Shown here: positions 55,427-64,000 of the stretch, piece after piece | How the letters are laid out: every line of letters begins with the position of its first letter | Position numbering within the stretch: position 1 is the first letter of the stretch | Assembly (NCBI GenBank): GCA_029959085.1 | Contig: JARWIR010000010.1 | Coordinates: forward strand, 13,165,001-13,229,000 | Reading direction: 5' to 3' | From: Nemophila menziesii | Taxonomy: Eukaryota > Streptophyta > Magnoliopsida > Boraginales > Hydrophyllaceae | DNA: 64,000 nt | Notes under the pieces: model-generated | Told to the model about the DNA's origin: nothing | What the model saw: only the letters and a program-made list of their open reading frames with translations | Databases searched by the model: none | Program-made: the position numbers and the translations under genes

Positions 55427-55784
55427 GGATTAATTAGGGATACCTCTTGAAGAGCAGCGGAATCCAAAACGATTGAGAACTAGATAGTCTTGTGGCCGTG
55501 GATCTTCTTACTGGAAGAGAGACCTCTGTAATCACCACCTAAGAGCCTCCGATTATTTATTTCTGTGTGTGAATATTTTTGCAGAGAAAAAGAGAGAGAA
55601 GTTTTATTCGTAGAATTATAGAATAGAAGTTGTCTAACTTGAAACTCCTATATGAGGATATATATAACTTATTAAATGTATTTTGAATTTTAAATTCAAA
55701 CAAATAATAGTAACTGAATTCTGGCGGACAAAGAAAATCAAATTAAATAAATATAATAAATATTTATTTTATTTATTTCTTTCA
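55427..55784 (-). repeat. 3' LTR of element F, last 32 bases missing
   Basis: Matches 62813-63170 over 358 bases; I count three single-base differences. The LTR start (TGAAAGAAATAAAT on the minus strand) is complete, and the end is replaced by junction sequence. Confidence 0.85.
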
Positions 55785-55798
55785 TTCTCCCACTCGCC
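55785..55798 (-). other. Polypurine tract of element F
   Basis: GGCGAGTGGGAGAA on the minus strand, directly before the LTR start; likely plus-strand primer. Confidence 0.8.
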
Positions 55799-56914
55799 AT
55801 AATGAAGTTATATCTTATCCATAGCATCCACATCTCATTACATCATATCTTCCCATATACACACCTGAATCAAAATATCATCATACTTGGCAAATAGGTC
55901 GTGCGACCGGCAAGCATACGAGCATACGTTACTAATAACCTGTTAGGGTACATAGTTGCTCAAAATAGTTTCATCTGTTACGTATCCTGCAGTACCCCAG
56001 ACTAACAATATGTTGTATCATATTACAGTAACTCTGACCCCTTTTATATCACAACTTCTATGTGAAAAAGAGCTCACTGTCATTTCGTTTATGTGTCTCA
56101 CTATCATGTTATAGTCCCTATTGACTTACATGATCGGTTAACCTGCAAGCACACATTTGATACACAATTCTAGTCTTCCCTTTACACTTATATCCTTCTA
56201 TATTGATTAGGTTGCTTTCCCAAACATACCCCATTAGACCGAATCACTCATGATCATTGGTAATGTGTTCAAAGTAGCATACACCTAATCAAAATATCAA
56301 GATATAGTCAAAAGTAATAAGGGCACAAATCAAAGGTATCACACAGTGAAGAAACAGGGATCAATTCTTCACTTCCTTTTGGTCGAAAGCACACGTGGTA
56401 TGACACACGTGTTATGGTATTATTTATATATCTCAAATTTGTATGTCACAATTTTAGAAATACCATACAGATATATAATTAGACAAGCCTCGTTTGCCTA
56501 AGATGAATTCTTCGATCGATCAACCCTTCTATGAAATCAATCAAGCAATTCATATCAGGCTATTATAGACTAAGTAGATAGTGGGATTCTACTTCGATCA
56601 TAATATAAGTTTAACAAGGTTTATCCATATTTATGATCTCATCTTAACACTTAGTTAAGGCGACTATCTTAACTCAATTTACCTTAAGGGTTCTTCACTC
56701 CTATGAGTTAGTCTCATCTTTGCGCACTTCTTATGCCAAAGGCGATTGCCCGTGTGACAGGGCCAATCTCAGTCTATAGGACATACATACTTATAAAATC
56801 ACACGCAATATATATAATACATATCAAACATGATATTATTAAAATAGACAGTTAAATAAACATACTAATGGAAATATATACATGAATGCACATAAACTAG
56901 CAATAATTCATACA
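55799..56914 (-). other. 3' noncoding region of element F
   Basis: About 1.1 kb between the pol stop and the polypurine tract, long for a copia element. No ORF of interest. Confidence 0.6.
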
Positions 56915-59900
56915 TTATATCTTGCTTAATCCTATAGATCTAACATGATCCATGAATACATCCCTTGGGATAGCTTTTGTGAATGGATCGGCAAGCATAT
57001 TGCGTGTGGGTATATATTGCAAAGTAACATCCTTTTGTGCAATTATATCTCTAACGAAGTTATACTTTATATCAATGTGTTTGGTCTTGCTGTGATATTT
57101 TGGATCTTTCACATAAGCCATTGCAGCTTGACTATCACAGTATATTGTTATTGGACTCCCACTATCACTAGAGAATCCTAAATGTTCAAAGAACCTTTTT
57201 AACCAAACAGCCTCCTGAATCGCAGCTGAGCATGCTACAAATTCAGCTTCCATCGTTGATAAAGCTACACAGGTTTGTTTCTTGCTACTCCACGAGATTG
57301 TGCAATTATTTAGCAAGAAAACATAACCTGAAGTGGATTTACGCCCATCTATATCACCAGCCCAATCGGCATCTGTATATCCTTCTAGGCGTAATTTATC
57401 TCCTCGAAAGCATAAGGCATGATCTTTAGTGCCTTTTAGATATCTCAATATCCTTTTCACAGCTTTCCAATGCTCTTGTCCAGGGTTCGATTGAAAACGA
57501 CTAACTAAACCTACTGCATAACATATATCTGGTCTCGTACACATCATAACATACATAAGACTACCAATGGCACTAGAATATGGTACTGTTGACATTTTCT
57601 GTTTTTCTTCTGTAGTACTAGGACACATGTCGAGAGTTAAGTTTATTCCCTTTGCTACAGGAGTGTCAATGGCATTGCACGTAGTCATACCAAAGCGCTC
57701 AAGTACATTCATGATGTAAGGTTCTTGAGATAGAGATAATAGTCTTCTAGACCTATCTCTATGAATCTTAACACCAAGAATATAATTTGCTTCTCCCATA
57801 TCTTTCATATCGAATTGAGAAGCTAGCCACTCCTTGTTAGCTTGAATAAACTCTTTATCATTCCCAGCTAATAGGATGTCATCCACATATAGAGATAAAA
57901 TTACGAAATTTTTCTTGGAACGTTTAATATAAACACAGTGGTCTTCACTTATCATCTCAAATCCATTTGACGAGATGACTTCATGAAATCTCACATTCCA
58001 CTGTCTCGAGGCTTGCTTAAGACCATAGATTGATTTCAACAATCTACATACTTTATTCTCTTGATCTTTTACAACGAAACCTGAGGGTTGTTCCATGAAA
58101 ATTACCTCTTCTAAATCTCCATTTAGAAATGCAGTTTTAACATCCATTTGGTGCAATTCTAGATCGAGATGCGCCACAATAGCTAAAATAAGACGTATTG
58201 AGGTAAATCTAACAACAGGAGAGAAAGTTTCCTCAAAATCTATTCCTTCCCGTTGAGTATAGCCTTTCGCTACCAAGCGAGCTTTATACCTGTCAATGGA
58301 ATTGTCAGGTTTCCTCTTTATTTTGAGAACCCATTTGTTCCCAATCGCTTTACGTCCTTTTGGGAGATCATCCAGTTCCCATACCTGATTTTTCTTCATC
58401 GACTCCATTTCTTCTTCCATTGCTTTCCTCCATTCATTCTTAGCGGGACATGAGAGTGCTTCATTAACTGTTCGAGGTTCTTCTTCGTCTTGTGGAGTTA
58501 TCATAAAGACTTCTCCTTCGATTTCAAATCGGCGACGAGGAACTAAACCTCTAGCACTTCTCTTAAGTTGAGAATCTTGAGAAATAGGATTACTAGATGA
58601 TGCAATGGTTTCTTCCGTCTCAAGATTTAGAGGAGTGTCCGTCTCTATTTCTTGAGTATGTGTTACCTCATCAGGTGTCACATTTGTTTGCATATCATCT
58701 TCCTGAATCTCATTTAATTCACATAAAATGGAATTTCTGTCAACCTCACCTCTGCTAGGAAAATCATTCTCTAAGAATGTAACATCTCGTGACTCAATTT
58801 CTGTAAGACCCCCATCATTATGTTCACCAATAAACACATATCCTTTAGAGTGATCTGGGTATCTAATGAAGATACACTTCTTACCTCTTGGACCTAACTT
58901 CCCATACTTATGAGATAGATCATGAACATAGCCTGCCGACCCCCAAGGTCGCAAGTATGACAGATTAGGTTTCCTACCTGTCCATAGTTCATAAGGAGTT
59001 GATGGAATAGTCTTTGTGGGTACTCGGTTAAGTATATAACAGGCGGTAAGCAAGGCATCTCCCCAATAAGATATTGGAAGATTTGCTTGTGCCATCATAG
59101 ACCTAACCATTTCTAGGAGTGTTCTATTCCTCCTTTCAGCCACACCATTCTGTTGTGGTGTTCTAGGAATTGTAAGTTGCCTTACTATCCCTTTTTCATC
59201 ACATAGTTCTTTAAACTGATCAGATAGATATTCACGTCCTCGATCGGTTCTTAGGGTTTTCACCTTCCTCTCTAACTGATTTTCCACTTCATTGATAAAT
59301 GTCATAAAACATTTCAATGCTTCAGATTTGTGAGAAATCAGGTAGACATAACCAAACCTAGTGAAATCATCTATAAAGGTGATGAAATAACGTTCCCCAC
59401 GTCTAGTTTGAACACTCATTGGGCCACAGATGTCTGAATGAATTACTTGTAATGGGTACTCGACTCGTTTAGCCTTTCCAAATGGTTTTCGTTTTGCTTT
59501 ACCTGCTAGACAATTTTCACAAGTTGGCAAGTTGACTTTAGTCAACGAACCCAAAAGGTTCGCCTTAGCCAACAAATTCATACGGTCTTGACCAATATGA
59601 CCTAATCTAGCATGCCATACATTTTCTTCTACATTTGAATTACTAGAAGAAGAAGTATTAGTAGAAAAGCAACTACTTACATAATAACTATTAAACGAGT
59701 TATCATCATCTAGTACAATTAAACCATGCGAAATAAAACCAGAACCATAATACTTAGCGTCATAATAGATATCTACTTGTTTGTTATGAAAATGCAAATT
59801 AAAACCTAATCCTAGAAGAACAGTGACCGAGACTAAGTTCCGTCGAATGTCAGGTGCGTAAAGTACATCATGCAGGTACAAGGTTTGACCACCTCGCAAG

Positions 59901-61015
59901 TTCAATTTGCAAGTGCCAACTCCTTTGACTTCAACCTTATTGTTGTCTCCTACATATATCCACCTTGATCCCTCTGGAATCCGACGGTACTCTACATATG
60001 CCTCTCGGTCTTTGGCTACATGGTCTGTCGCTCCTGAGTCCACAGTCCACAAAGGATTAGAATCAGCAAGCAATACAGTACTGGTAACATAAGTAAAATT
60101 ACAAGAAGTAAATGACATTGCTACCTTTCTGGGCTCGCTACACTCGCGAGCGAAGTGACCCAGTTTGTCACAGTTAAAGCATTTCATCTTACTCTTGTCT
60201 TTCTTCTTACGGAAGCGTTTTCCCTTATTGTTACCACCTTTCTTGTTCTTCTTGGAAACATGCTCATTTCCGTTCTTCTTCCCATTGTTCTTGCGCTTAT
60301 TGCCAGAAACTTTGTGGGAACTTGACTCAGCAACATAAGCCTGACCCTGAGGCTTAATTGCATCTAGACGTTCATCTTCCAATGTCACATGACGAGCAGC
60401 ATCATCAAAGGTTTTGATGTTGTCATTGTGAGTCAAGTTTATCTTCAAATGCTCCCAGTTATTTGGAAGAGATCGGATCACAGCTTGAACTTGTTGTTCA
60501 TCAGTAAGGTTATGACCTGCATTCTTAAGTTCCCTAATCATGTTAGACATCTCTCGGAGATGTTGTTGCATGGTTTGATTAGGCTTCTTCTTGCAAGTGT
60601 CAAACTTAATGGTCAATTGACGCAACTTTGTCACAGTCGTACCCCCATACTTTTCATTAAGAGCATTCCACATCTCGTGAGCAGTGAGGTATCGTTGACA
60701 TTCATAGACAAGATCGTCATTCATGGAGCCTATCAAGATGCCTCTTGCAGTGGAATCTTTCTTTTTCCACTTCTCATAAGCCTCCATGTCCCTTCTGTTT
60801 TGAGCTGTGTTGCCTTCCTCAGGCTGAGCCATGATGTTATTAACAGCCTCAAGAACATCTTGCTCTTCTAGAACATAATGTATCTTGAGCTTCCAAAGGT
60901 TATAGTTCTCACCATTCATCTTTTCTCCTTTGTTGAGATCAGCAATGATGGTTTTCGATGCCATTTTCTCTATAAAGTAAGAGATTTCCATTAATAACAT
61001 ACATTTATTTAACAA
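56915..61015 (-). CDS. Intact Ty1/copia gag-pol polyprotein (element F)
   Basis: 1366 codons without a stop. A likely start is the second methionine, MASKTIIADLNKGEKMNG (codon 18, 60964), where the copia gag begins. Domains: gag (about 20-240); basic stretch; zinc knuckle CFNCDKLGHFAREC (about 279-292); protease WTVDSGATDHV (about 323-333); integrase HHCC (WHARLGH to CENC, about 467-502) and core with D at HSDICGP, D at RTDRG and E in PQQNGVAERRN (about 527-627); reverse transcriptase (about 880-1130) with YVDDILLAGND (YVDD about 1043); RNase H with YTDADWAGD, STMEAEF and IYCDSQAA (about 1213-1300). All catalytic residues I can check are present. It is TNT1-94-like in style; the lineage is not assigned. 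A primer site, polypurine tract and both LTRs accompany it, so the machinery could work, although the 3' LTR lacks its last 32 bases. Confidence 0.95.
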   Translation of the reverse strand: MLNKCMLLMEISYFIEKMASKTIIADLNKGEKMNGENYNLWKLKIHYVLEEQDVLEAVNNIMAQPEEGNTAQNRRDMEAYEKWKKKDSTARGILIGSMNDDLVYECQRYLTAHEMWNALNEKYGGTTVTKLRQLTIKFDTCKKKPNQTMQQHLREMSNMIRELKNAGHNLTDEQQVQAVIRSLPNNWEHLKINLTHNDNIKTFDDAARHVTLEDERLDAIKPQGQAYVAESSSHKVSGNKRKNNGKKNGNEHVSKKNKKGGNNKGKRFRKKKDKSKMKCFNCDKLGHFARECSEPRKVAMSFTSCNFTYVTSTVLLADSNPLWTVDSGATDHVAKDREAYVEYRRIPEGSRWIYVGDNNKVEVKGVGTCKLNLRGGQTLYLHDVLYAPDIRRNLVSVTVLLGLGFNLHFHNKQVDIYYDAKYYGSGFISHGLIVLDDDNSFNSYYVSSCFSTNTSSSSNSNVEENVWHARLGHIGQDRMNLLAKANLLGSLTKVNLPTCENCLAGKAKRKPFGKAKRVEYPLQVIHSDICGPMSVQTRRGERYFITFIDDFTRFGYVYLISHKSEALKCFMTFINEVENQLERKVKTLRTDRGREYLSDQFKELCDEKGIVRQLTIPRTPQQNGVAERRNRTLLEMVRSMMAQANLPISYWGDALLTACYILNRVPTKTIPSTPYELWTGRKPNLSYLRPWGSAGYVHDLSHKYGKLGPRGKKCIFIRYPDHSKGYVFIGEHNDGGLTEIESRDVTFLENDFPSRGEVDRNSILCELNEIQEDDMQTNVTPDEVTHTQEIETDTPLNLETEETIASSSNPISQDSQLKRSARGLVPRRRFEIEGEVFMITPQDEEEPRTVNEALSCPAKNEWRKAMEEEMESMKKNQVWELDDLPKGRKAIGNKWVLKIKRKPDNSIDRYKARLVAKGYTQREGIDFEETFSPVVRFTSIRLILAIVAHLDLELHQMDVKTAFLNGDLEEVIFMEQPSGFVVKDQENKVCRLLKSIYGLKQASRQWNVRFHEVISSNGFEMISEDHCVYIKRSKKNFVILSLYVDDILLAGNDKEFIQANKEWLASQFDMKDMGEANYILGVKIHRDRSRRLLSLSQEPYIMNVLERFGMTTCNAIDTPVAKGINLTLDMCPSTTEEKQKMSTVPYSSAIGSLMYVMMCTRPDICYAVGLVSRFQSNPGQEHWKAVKRILRYLKGTKDHALCFRGDKLRLEGYTDADWAGDIDGRKSTSGYVFLLNNCTISWSSKKQTCVALSTMEAEFVACSAAIQEAVWLKRFFEHLGFSSDSGSPITIYCDSQAAMAYVKDPKYHSKTKHIDIKYNFVRDIIAQKDVTLQYIPTRNMLADPFTKAIPRDVFMDHVRSIGLSKI

Positions 61016-61410
61016 CTTTAAGCTATTAATGCAAATGGAATGAATAACAAAGATAACAAAATAAGTGATAAAGAAAGTTCACTATGTTCCCAATCATGAA
61101 TCACTATATTTTGTTTGTCTTAATCATTCAATCAAAATCATTAACCGCAAAATAAGTTCTTCAAGAACTCCCACTTACTCTAACATAAATAGAGCGATAT
61201 TGTATGAAAAATAAACAACTAAAACATAAAAGCAAAGGGAAATAGTTGAATTCATACATAACTAGAAAAAAATGTCCAATACAGAAAATACTGAATCAAA
61301 TGGATAAAAGCAACTAATGTAATTTCTAACATACATGGAATGAAAAAACATTGAAGAAAACAACCTACTTAAGCAAACTACCTACTGCAAGTTCAACTAA
61401 CAAACACCTT
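61016..61410 (-). other. Leader of element F, between the extra ORF and gag
   Basis: AT-rich, no ORF. The part 61080-61180 has a counterpart in element G at 53540-53660. Confidence 0.5.
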
Positions 61411-61992
61411 TCATATCAAATATCTTAACTTAGGGATTGACTCCTCAAATCTCACTTCCTCATATTTTCCAATCGGAAAATATCTATCAAGATTAGTGGT
61501 TGGATAATGCATACCACAACTGCATTGTTCCGACCTTATGGAACTATTGAAGTGCTTCCATAAGTGAGATTCAGTCAACGCATACACAAGCCACTTATAT
61601 GTATCACCTCTTCCATGAACATGGTTAGCTGGAAACTTATCCTCCCATAGGATATCTAAATCCCTACACAACTCTCTCGGCAATGTTTTACGAAAGACTA
61701 CCACCATGCAATCATCACAACATAGGTCATCCTCACCCCAATCTATGACATTCTGAATCAACCTATTGACAATTGCCACGTGTTGAATTAGAGTGTGGTG
61801 AGGTTTCTTCCTATAATGGAGAGCTTGGATACTGTTCCTCAAAGTTTGTTTTTGTTCTGGTGTCCTTGCTCGACGTGGTGTATGAACCCTTAGTGGTCCA
61901 TTTGGATTTCTTACGTTCCTATGAAGAATTCGGTAATCTCTTAATAGGCGGAGCCTTGATGCCCTTGATCCCCTGGATCGTGTTACCATCAT
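61411..61992 (-). CDS. Unidentified 193-codon ORF in the leader of copia element F
   Basis: I do not recognise this protein. It is an open frame on the coding strand of element F, between the primer site (62766) and gag-pol (61015). The first residues are MMVTRSRGSRASRLRLLRDYR, strongly basic and arginine-rich, with a second arginine cluster near residue 45. The middle has DDLCCDDCMVVVFRKTLPREL. The C-terminal half has HVHGRGDTYKWLVYALTESH, then CSCGMHYPTTNLDRYFPIGKYEEV. Cysteine pairs CCDDC and CSC plus histidines could bind a metal; this is inference. No membrane segment or signal peptide. The related element G has no such ORF, so this may be an acquired segment. It could be a captured host exon or a protein specific to this family. 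Whether it is expressed is unknown. Confidence 0.5.
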   Translation of the reverse strand: MMVTRSRGSRASRLRLLRDYRILHRNVRNPNGPLRVHTPRRARTPEQKQTLRNSIQALHYRKKPHHTLIQHVAIVNRLIQNVIDWGEDDLCCDDCMVVVFRKTLPRELCRDLDILWEDKFPANHVHGRGDTYKWLVYALTESHLWKHFNSSIRSEQCSCGMHYPTTNLDRYFPIGKYEEVRFEESIPKLRYLI

Positions 61993-62760
61993 TTTCTACA
62001 TATAGAAAAATAAGAACGATAAAAATTACACCAAATTCGATTAGGAAACAAGAAAAAAAAAAAATACAACATGTTTCCAGAAACTCTGTTCATTAATAAT
62101 AAGTTAACGCAGTGAAATTGGTAAGGCTACATGTCATTGGTATGAACTGCCTAGGTTCGAACAACCCCAAAAACAGTTTAGTTTTGCTTAAAAATTAGGT
62201 CCGAAAATAAATTACAAAAAATTCCCAAATCCCAAATCAGGTTCGAAAAAGAATTCCAGAAAACAAAAAATATGGCCTAACAAACCCAAAAAAAAAACTT
62301 AATGTATAATATGGGCTATCCGAAAATGAATTAAAAAAAATAATGGATAGCAGATTAGACTCCAGTTCTAGTGGAATTCATACGCAAAGCATCAAATATC
62401 ATGGACCAAATATGTTCAGAAATACAAGTAAGACAACTAGTGCAGTCCACATACAAAATCCAGTATACATATTAAATACATAAGGCAGTGAAACGAAACA
62501 TATAACATGGCATTGATTAATAATTAATTAATCCAACAAACTCTGGACCAGGTTTGTGCTTTAAAAAAATTTGTGGCCAAAGCAAAAAAAATATTCTCAT
62601 GTTATACCGTAATTCATCACGTAGCAGACTCTTTTAATAAACACATTCTTAGATCTCTTCATATGAACAAAAAAATAATTGTCTACTTTTCAAAAAAAAG
62701 TCAGAACAAAAAAAATTATTCTTTCGTCCAAAAAAAATTTAAATCCAATTAAAAAAAAAC
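61993..62760 (-). other. Leader of element F, upstream of the extra ORF
   Basis: AT-rich with poly-A runs. It contains a tRNA-like piece at 62101-62168 and short GGTTCGAA-type repeats. No other gene. Confidence 0.5.
62101..62168 (+). other. tRNA-like (SINE-type) sequence in the copia leader
   Basis: It has an A-box-like AACGCAGTGAAATTGGTAAGGC and a B-box-like AGGTTCGAACAACCC about 30 bases apart, as in RNA polymerase III promoters of tRNAs and SINEs. The acceptor ends do not pair, so it is not a working tRNA. Confidence 0.4.
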
Positions 62761-62778
62761 TTTCTTGCTCTGATACCA
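62761..62778 (-). other. tRNA-iMet primer binding site of element F
   Basis: TGGTATCAGAGCAAGAAA on the minus strand, two bases from the LTR end. Confidence 0.9.
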
Positions 62779-62780
62779 AT

Positions 62781-63170
62781 TGAAAGCATTTAATTAGATA
62801 TTAAAATCAAGAGGATTAATTAGGGATACCTCTTGAAGAGCAGCGGAATCCAAAACGATTGAGAACTAGATAGTCTTGTGGCCGTGAATCTTCTTACTGG
62901 AAGAGAGACCTCTGTAATCACCACCTAAGAGCCTCCGATTATTGATTTCTGTGTGTGAATATTTTTGCAGAGAAAAAGAGAGAGAAGTTTTATGCGTAGA
63001 ATTATAGAATAGAAGTTGTCTAACTTGAAACTCCTATATGAGGATATATATAACTTATTAAATGTATTTTGAATTTTAAATTCAAACAAATAATAGTAAC
63101 TGAATTCTGGCGGACAAAGAAAATCAAATTAAATAAATATAATAAATATTTATTTTATTTATTTCTTTCA
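62781..63170 (-). repeat. 5' LTR of element F
   Basis: Minus strand: TGAAAGAAATAAAT at 63170 to GCTTTCA at 62781, 390 bp. Its outer end abuts dioxygenase exon 4 exactly. Confidence 0.9.
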
Positions 63171-63353
63171 GAAAGAAATGTTATAGCTGTGTTTTGTTCC
63201 CCAGACCCAGATAAAGAGATTGGACCGACAGAGAAGCTCATCCATGAGAAGACACCAAGATTATACAAGACAGTAATATATAAAGATTATCTTGATAGAT
63301 ATTATCAAAGTTACCAGATTGGAAAGAGATTGATCGATGCAACAAAGATCTAA
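63171..63353 (+). pseudogene. Dioxygenase gene, rest of exon 4
   Basis: Continues the gene from 51445 in frame. The first four bases GAAA repeat the last four before the insertion (51442-51445), and the frame NSE / RNVIAVFCSPDPDKEIG is restored by removing the inserted DNA. It ends EKLIHEKTPRLYKTV, YLDRYYQSYQIGKRLIDATKI and a stop at 63351, the standard C-terminus of SRG1-like dioxygenases. With the insertion removed the protein would be about 360 residues, the usual length. The R.S motif that contacts 2-oxoglutarate seems altered: R-N-V where relatives have R-I-S. Confidence 0.85.
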
Positions 63354-63911
63354 ATTTGTACTCATAATATTAGAGTTTTTCAACACCATAAAAAAAACCC
63401 ACTGATGTAGATCTTTTATTTTTTGTTCCAATCCACAATGATGTAGATTAAGAAAGTGCGAATTAGCATTAGCGAAAAGTTTTTTTTTTCAGCCCATAAT
63501 ATTATGGATATTGATGAAAGAGGCGTTAACTTTAAGGCTTTAAACCTATTAACAATATTTACAAAAACCAACACTAATCGGTCTAGAACCTAATAAAAGA
63601 AAAAAATACTAAAAAAACATACACTTTCTCTATCACAGTAAAAAAACAATTTTTCATAATCAAAATCCTATAAAAATTTCAAAATCTATTCCCTTTTTTT
63701 CTTTTTTACTACCTCTTTCTCTCTTTCCCTTCCTCTTATTTTTCTCTTTACGCAACGTTAATAGGCCGCTCCTCTTCCCTTCTCCACCACTGTCTACTGC
63801 ACAAGAAACCTGACGATATTGTGGATCATTCTCCACCACTCTTTCCTGCACAAGAAAACCGTGGTAGACCATTCTCTTTCACACCCAGTCTTTATCTTTA
63901 CAGGCGCCATC
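63354..63911. other. Intergenic, no gene seen
   Basis: AT-rich, then a T/C-rich tract at 63690-63760. The minus-strand reading 63660-63872 is lysine/arginine-rich low complexity and is not called. Confidence 0.4.
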
Positions 63912-64000
63912 ATGGAGCTTTCTCCACAACCATATCCTGTAGAAGAAAACCGCCGCCGCTCTACTGCAGAAGAAAACCCCCGCCGCCTTGAACCATTCTT
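63912..64000 (+). CDS. Possible 5' end of a gene running off the window
   Basis: ATG at 63912 in good context (ATCATGGAG) opens MELSPQPYPVEENRRRSTAEENPRRLEPF and stays open to the window end. A T/C-rich tract upstream looks like a plant 5' leader. The reading has an internal near-repeat (VEENRRRS, AEENPRRL) from a short DNA repeat, so it may be only a repeat. Product unknown. Confidence 0.25.
   Translation, partial: MELSPQPYPVEENRRRSTAEENPRRLEPF

Noticed and set aside
60389..60871. 160-codon plus-strand reading opposite copia gag
   Set aside because: Antisense shadow of the intact polyprotein.
62101..62168. Functional tRNA gene
   Set aside because: Boxes A and B are present but the acceptor stem does not pair; kept only as a SINE-type candidate.
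63660..63872. 70-codon minus-strand reading, lysine/arginine-rich
   Set aside because: Low-complexity translation of a T/C-rich tract.

Overview
This window is nuclear DNA from a flowering plant, probably a eudicot. The evidence is AT-rich intergenic DNA, plant-type LTR retrotransposons primed by tRNA-Asp (Ty3/gypsy, Athila/Tat-like) and tRNA-iMet (Ty1/copia), LINE and CACTA relics, and one intron-containing 2-oxoglutarate/Fe(II) dioxygenase gene of the SRG1-like plant family. Nothing is prokaryotic. I cannot name the species.

Layout. 1-6362: two partial Athila/Tat-like elements in opposite orientation, forming a large inverted repeat. 6363-8744: AT-rich DNA with no gene. 8745-10139: a LINE reverse-transcriptase piece duplicated in tandem. 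About 10900-15800: a worn copia element interrupted by a solo LTR. 16269-16870: a CACTA-like remnant. 16871-49850: a nested stack of one non-autonomous retrotransposon family, with element A (minus, 17124-25286), B (plus, 25287-32722), C (minus, 32723-40230), a LINE fragment (40238-41841), an isolated LTR H (41842-43359) and D (plus, 43360-49850). 49935-51445 and 63171-63353: the two halves of a dioxygenase gene split inside its fourth exon. 51446-63170: two copia elements in minus orientation that occupy that exon, the right-hand one with an intact 1366-residue polyprotein. 63354-64000: AT-rich DNA and possibly the start of another gene.

How the parts work together. A-D share one plan: LTR of about 1.5-1.75 kb, tRNA-Asp primer site, gag with a CX2CX4HX4C knuckle, aspartic protease, then directly the C-terminal tail of an integrase with no reverse transcriptase, RNase H or integrase core, then an array of short palindromes, a second ORF, a long 3' noncoding region with conserved hairpins, a polypurine tract and the LTR. 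Such an element would need enzymes from an autonomous relative. All copies carry stops or frameshifts. The best candidates for something undescribed are the palindrome arrays and hairpins of this family, which keep their pairing while the sequence changes, and an unidentified 193-codon ORF in the 5' leader of the intact copia element.

Limits: repeat boundaries were placed by eye from shared termini and may be off by a few bases. Domain calls rest on motifs, not database searches.
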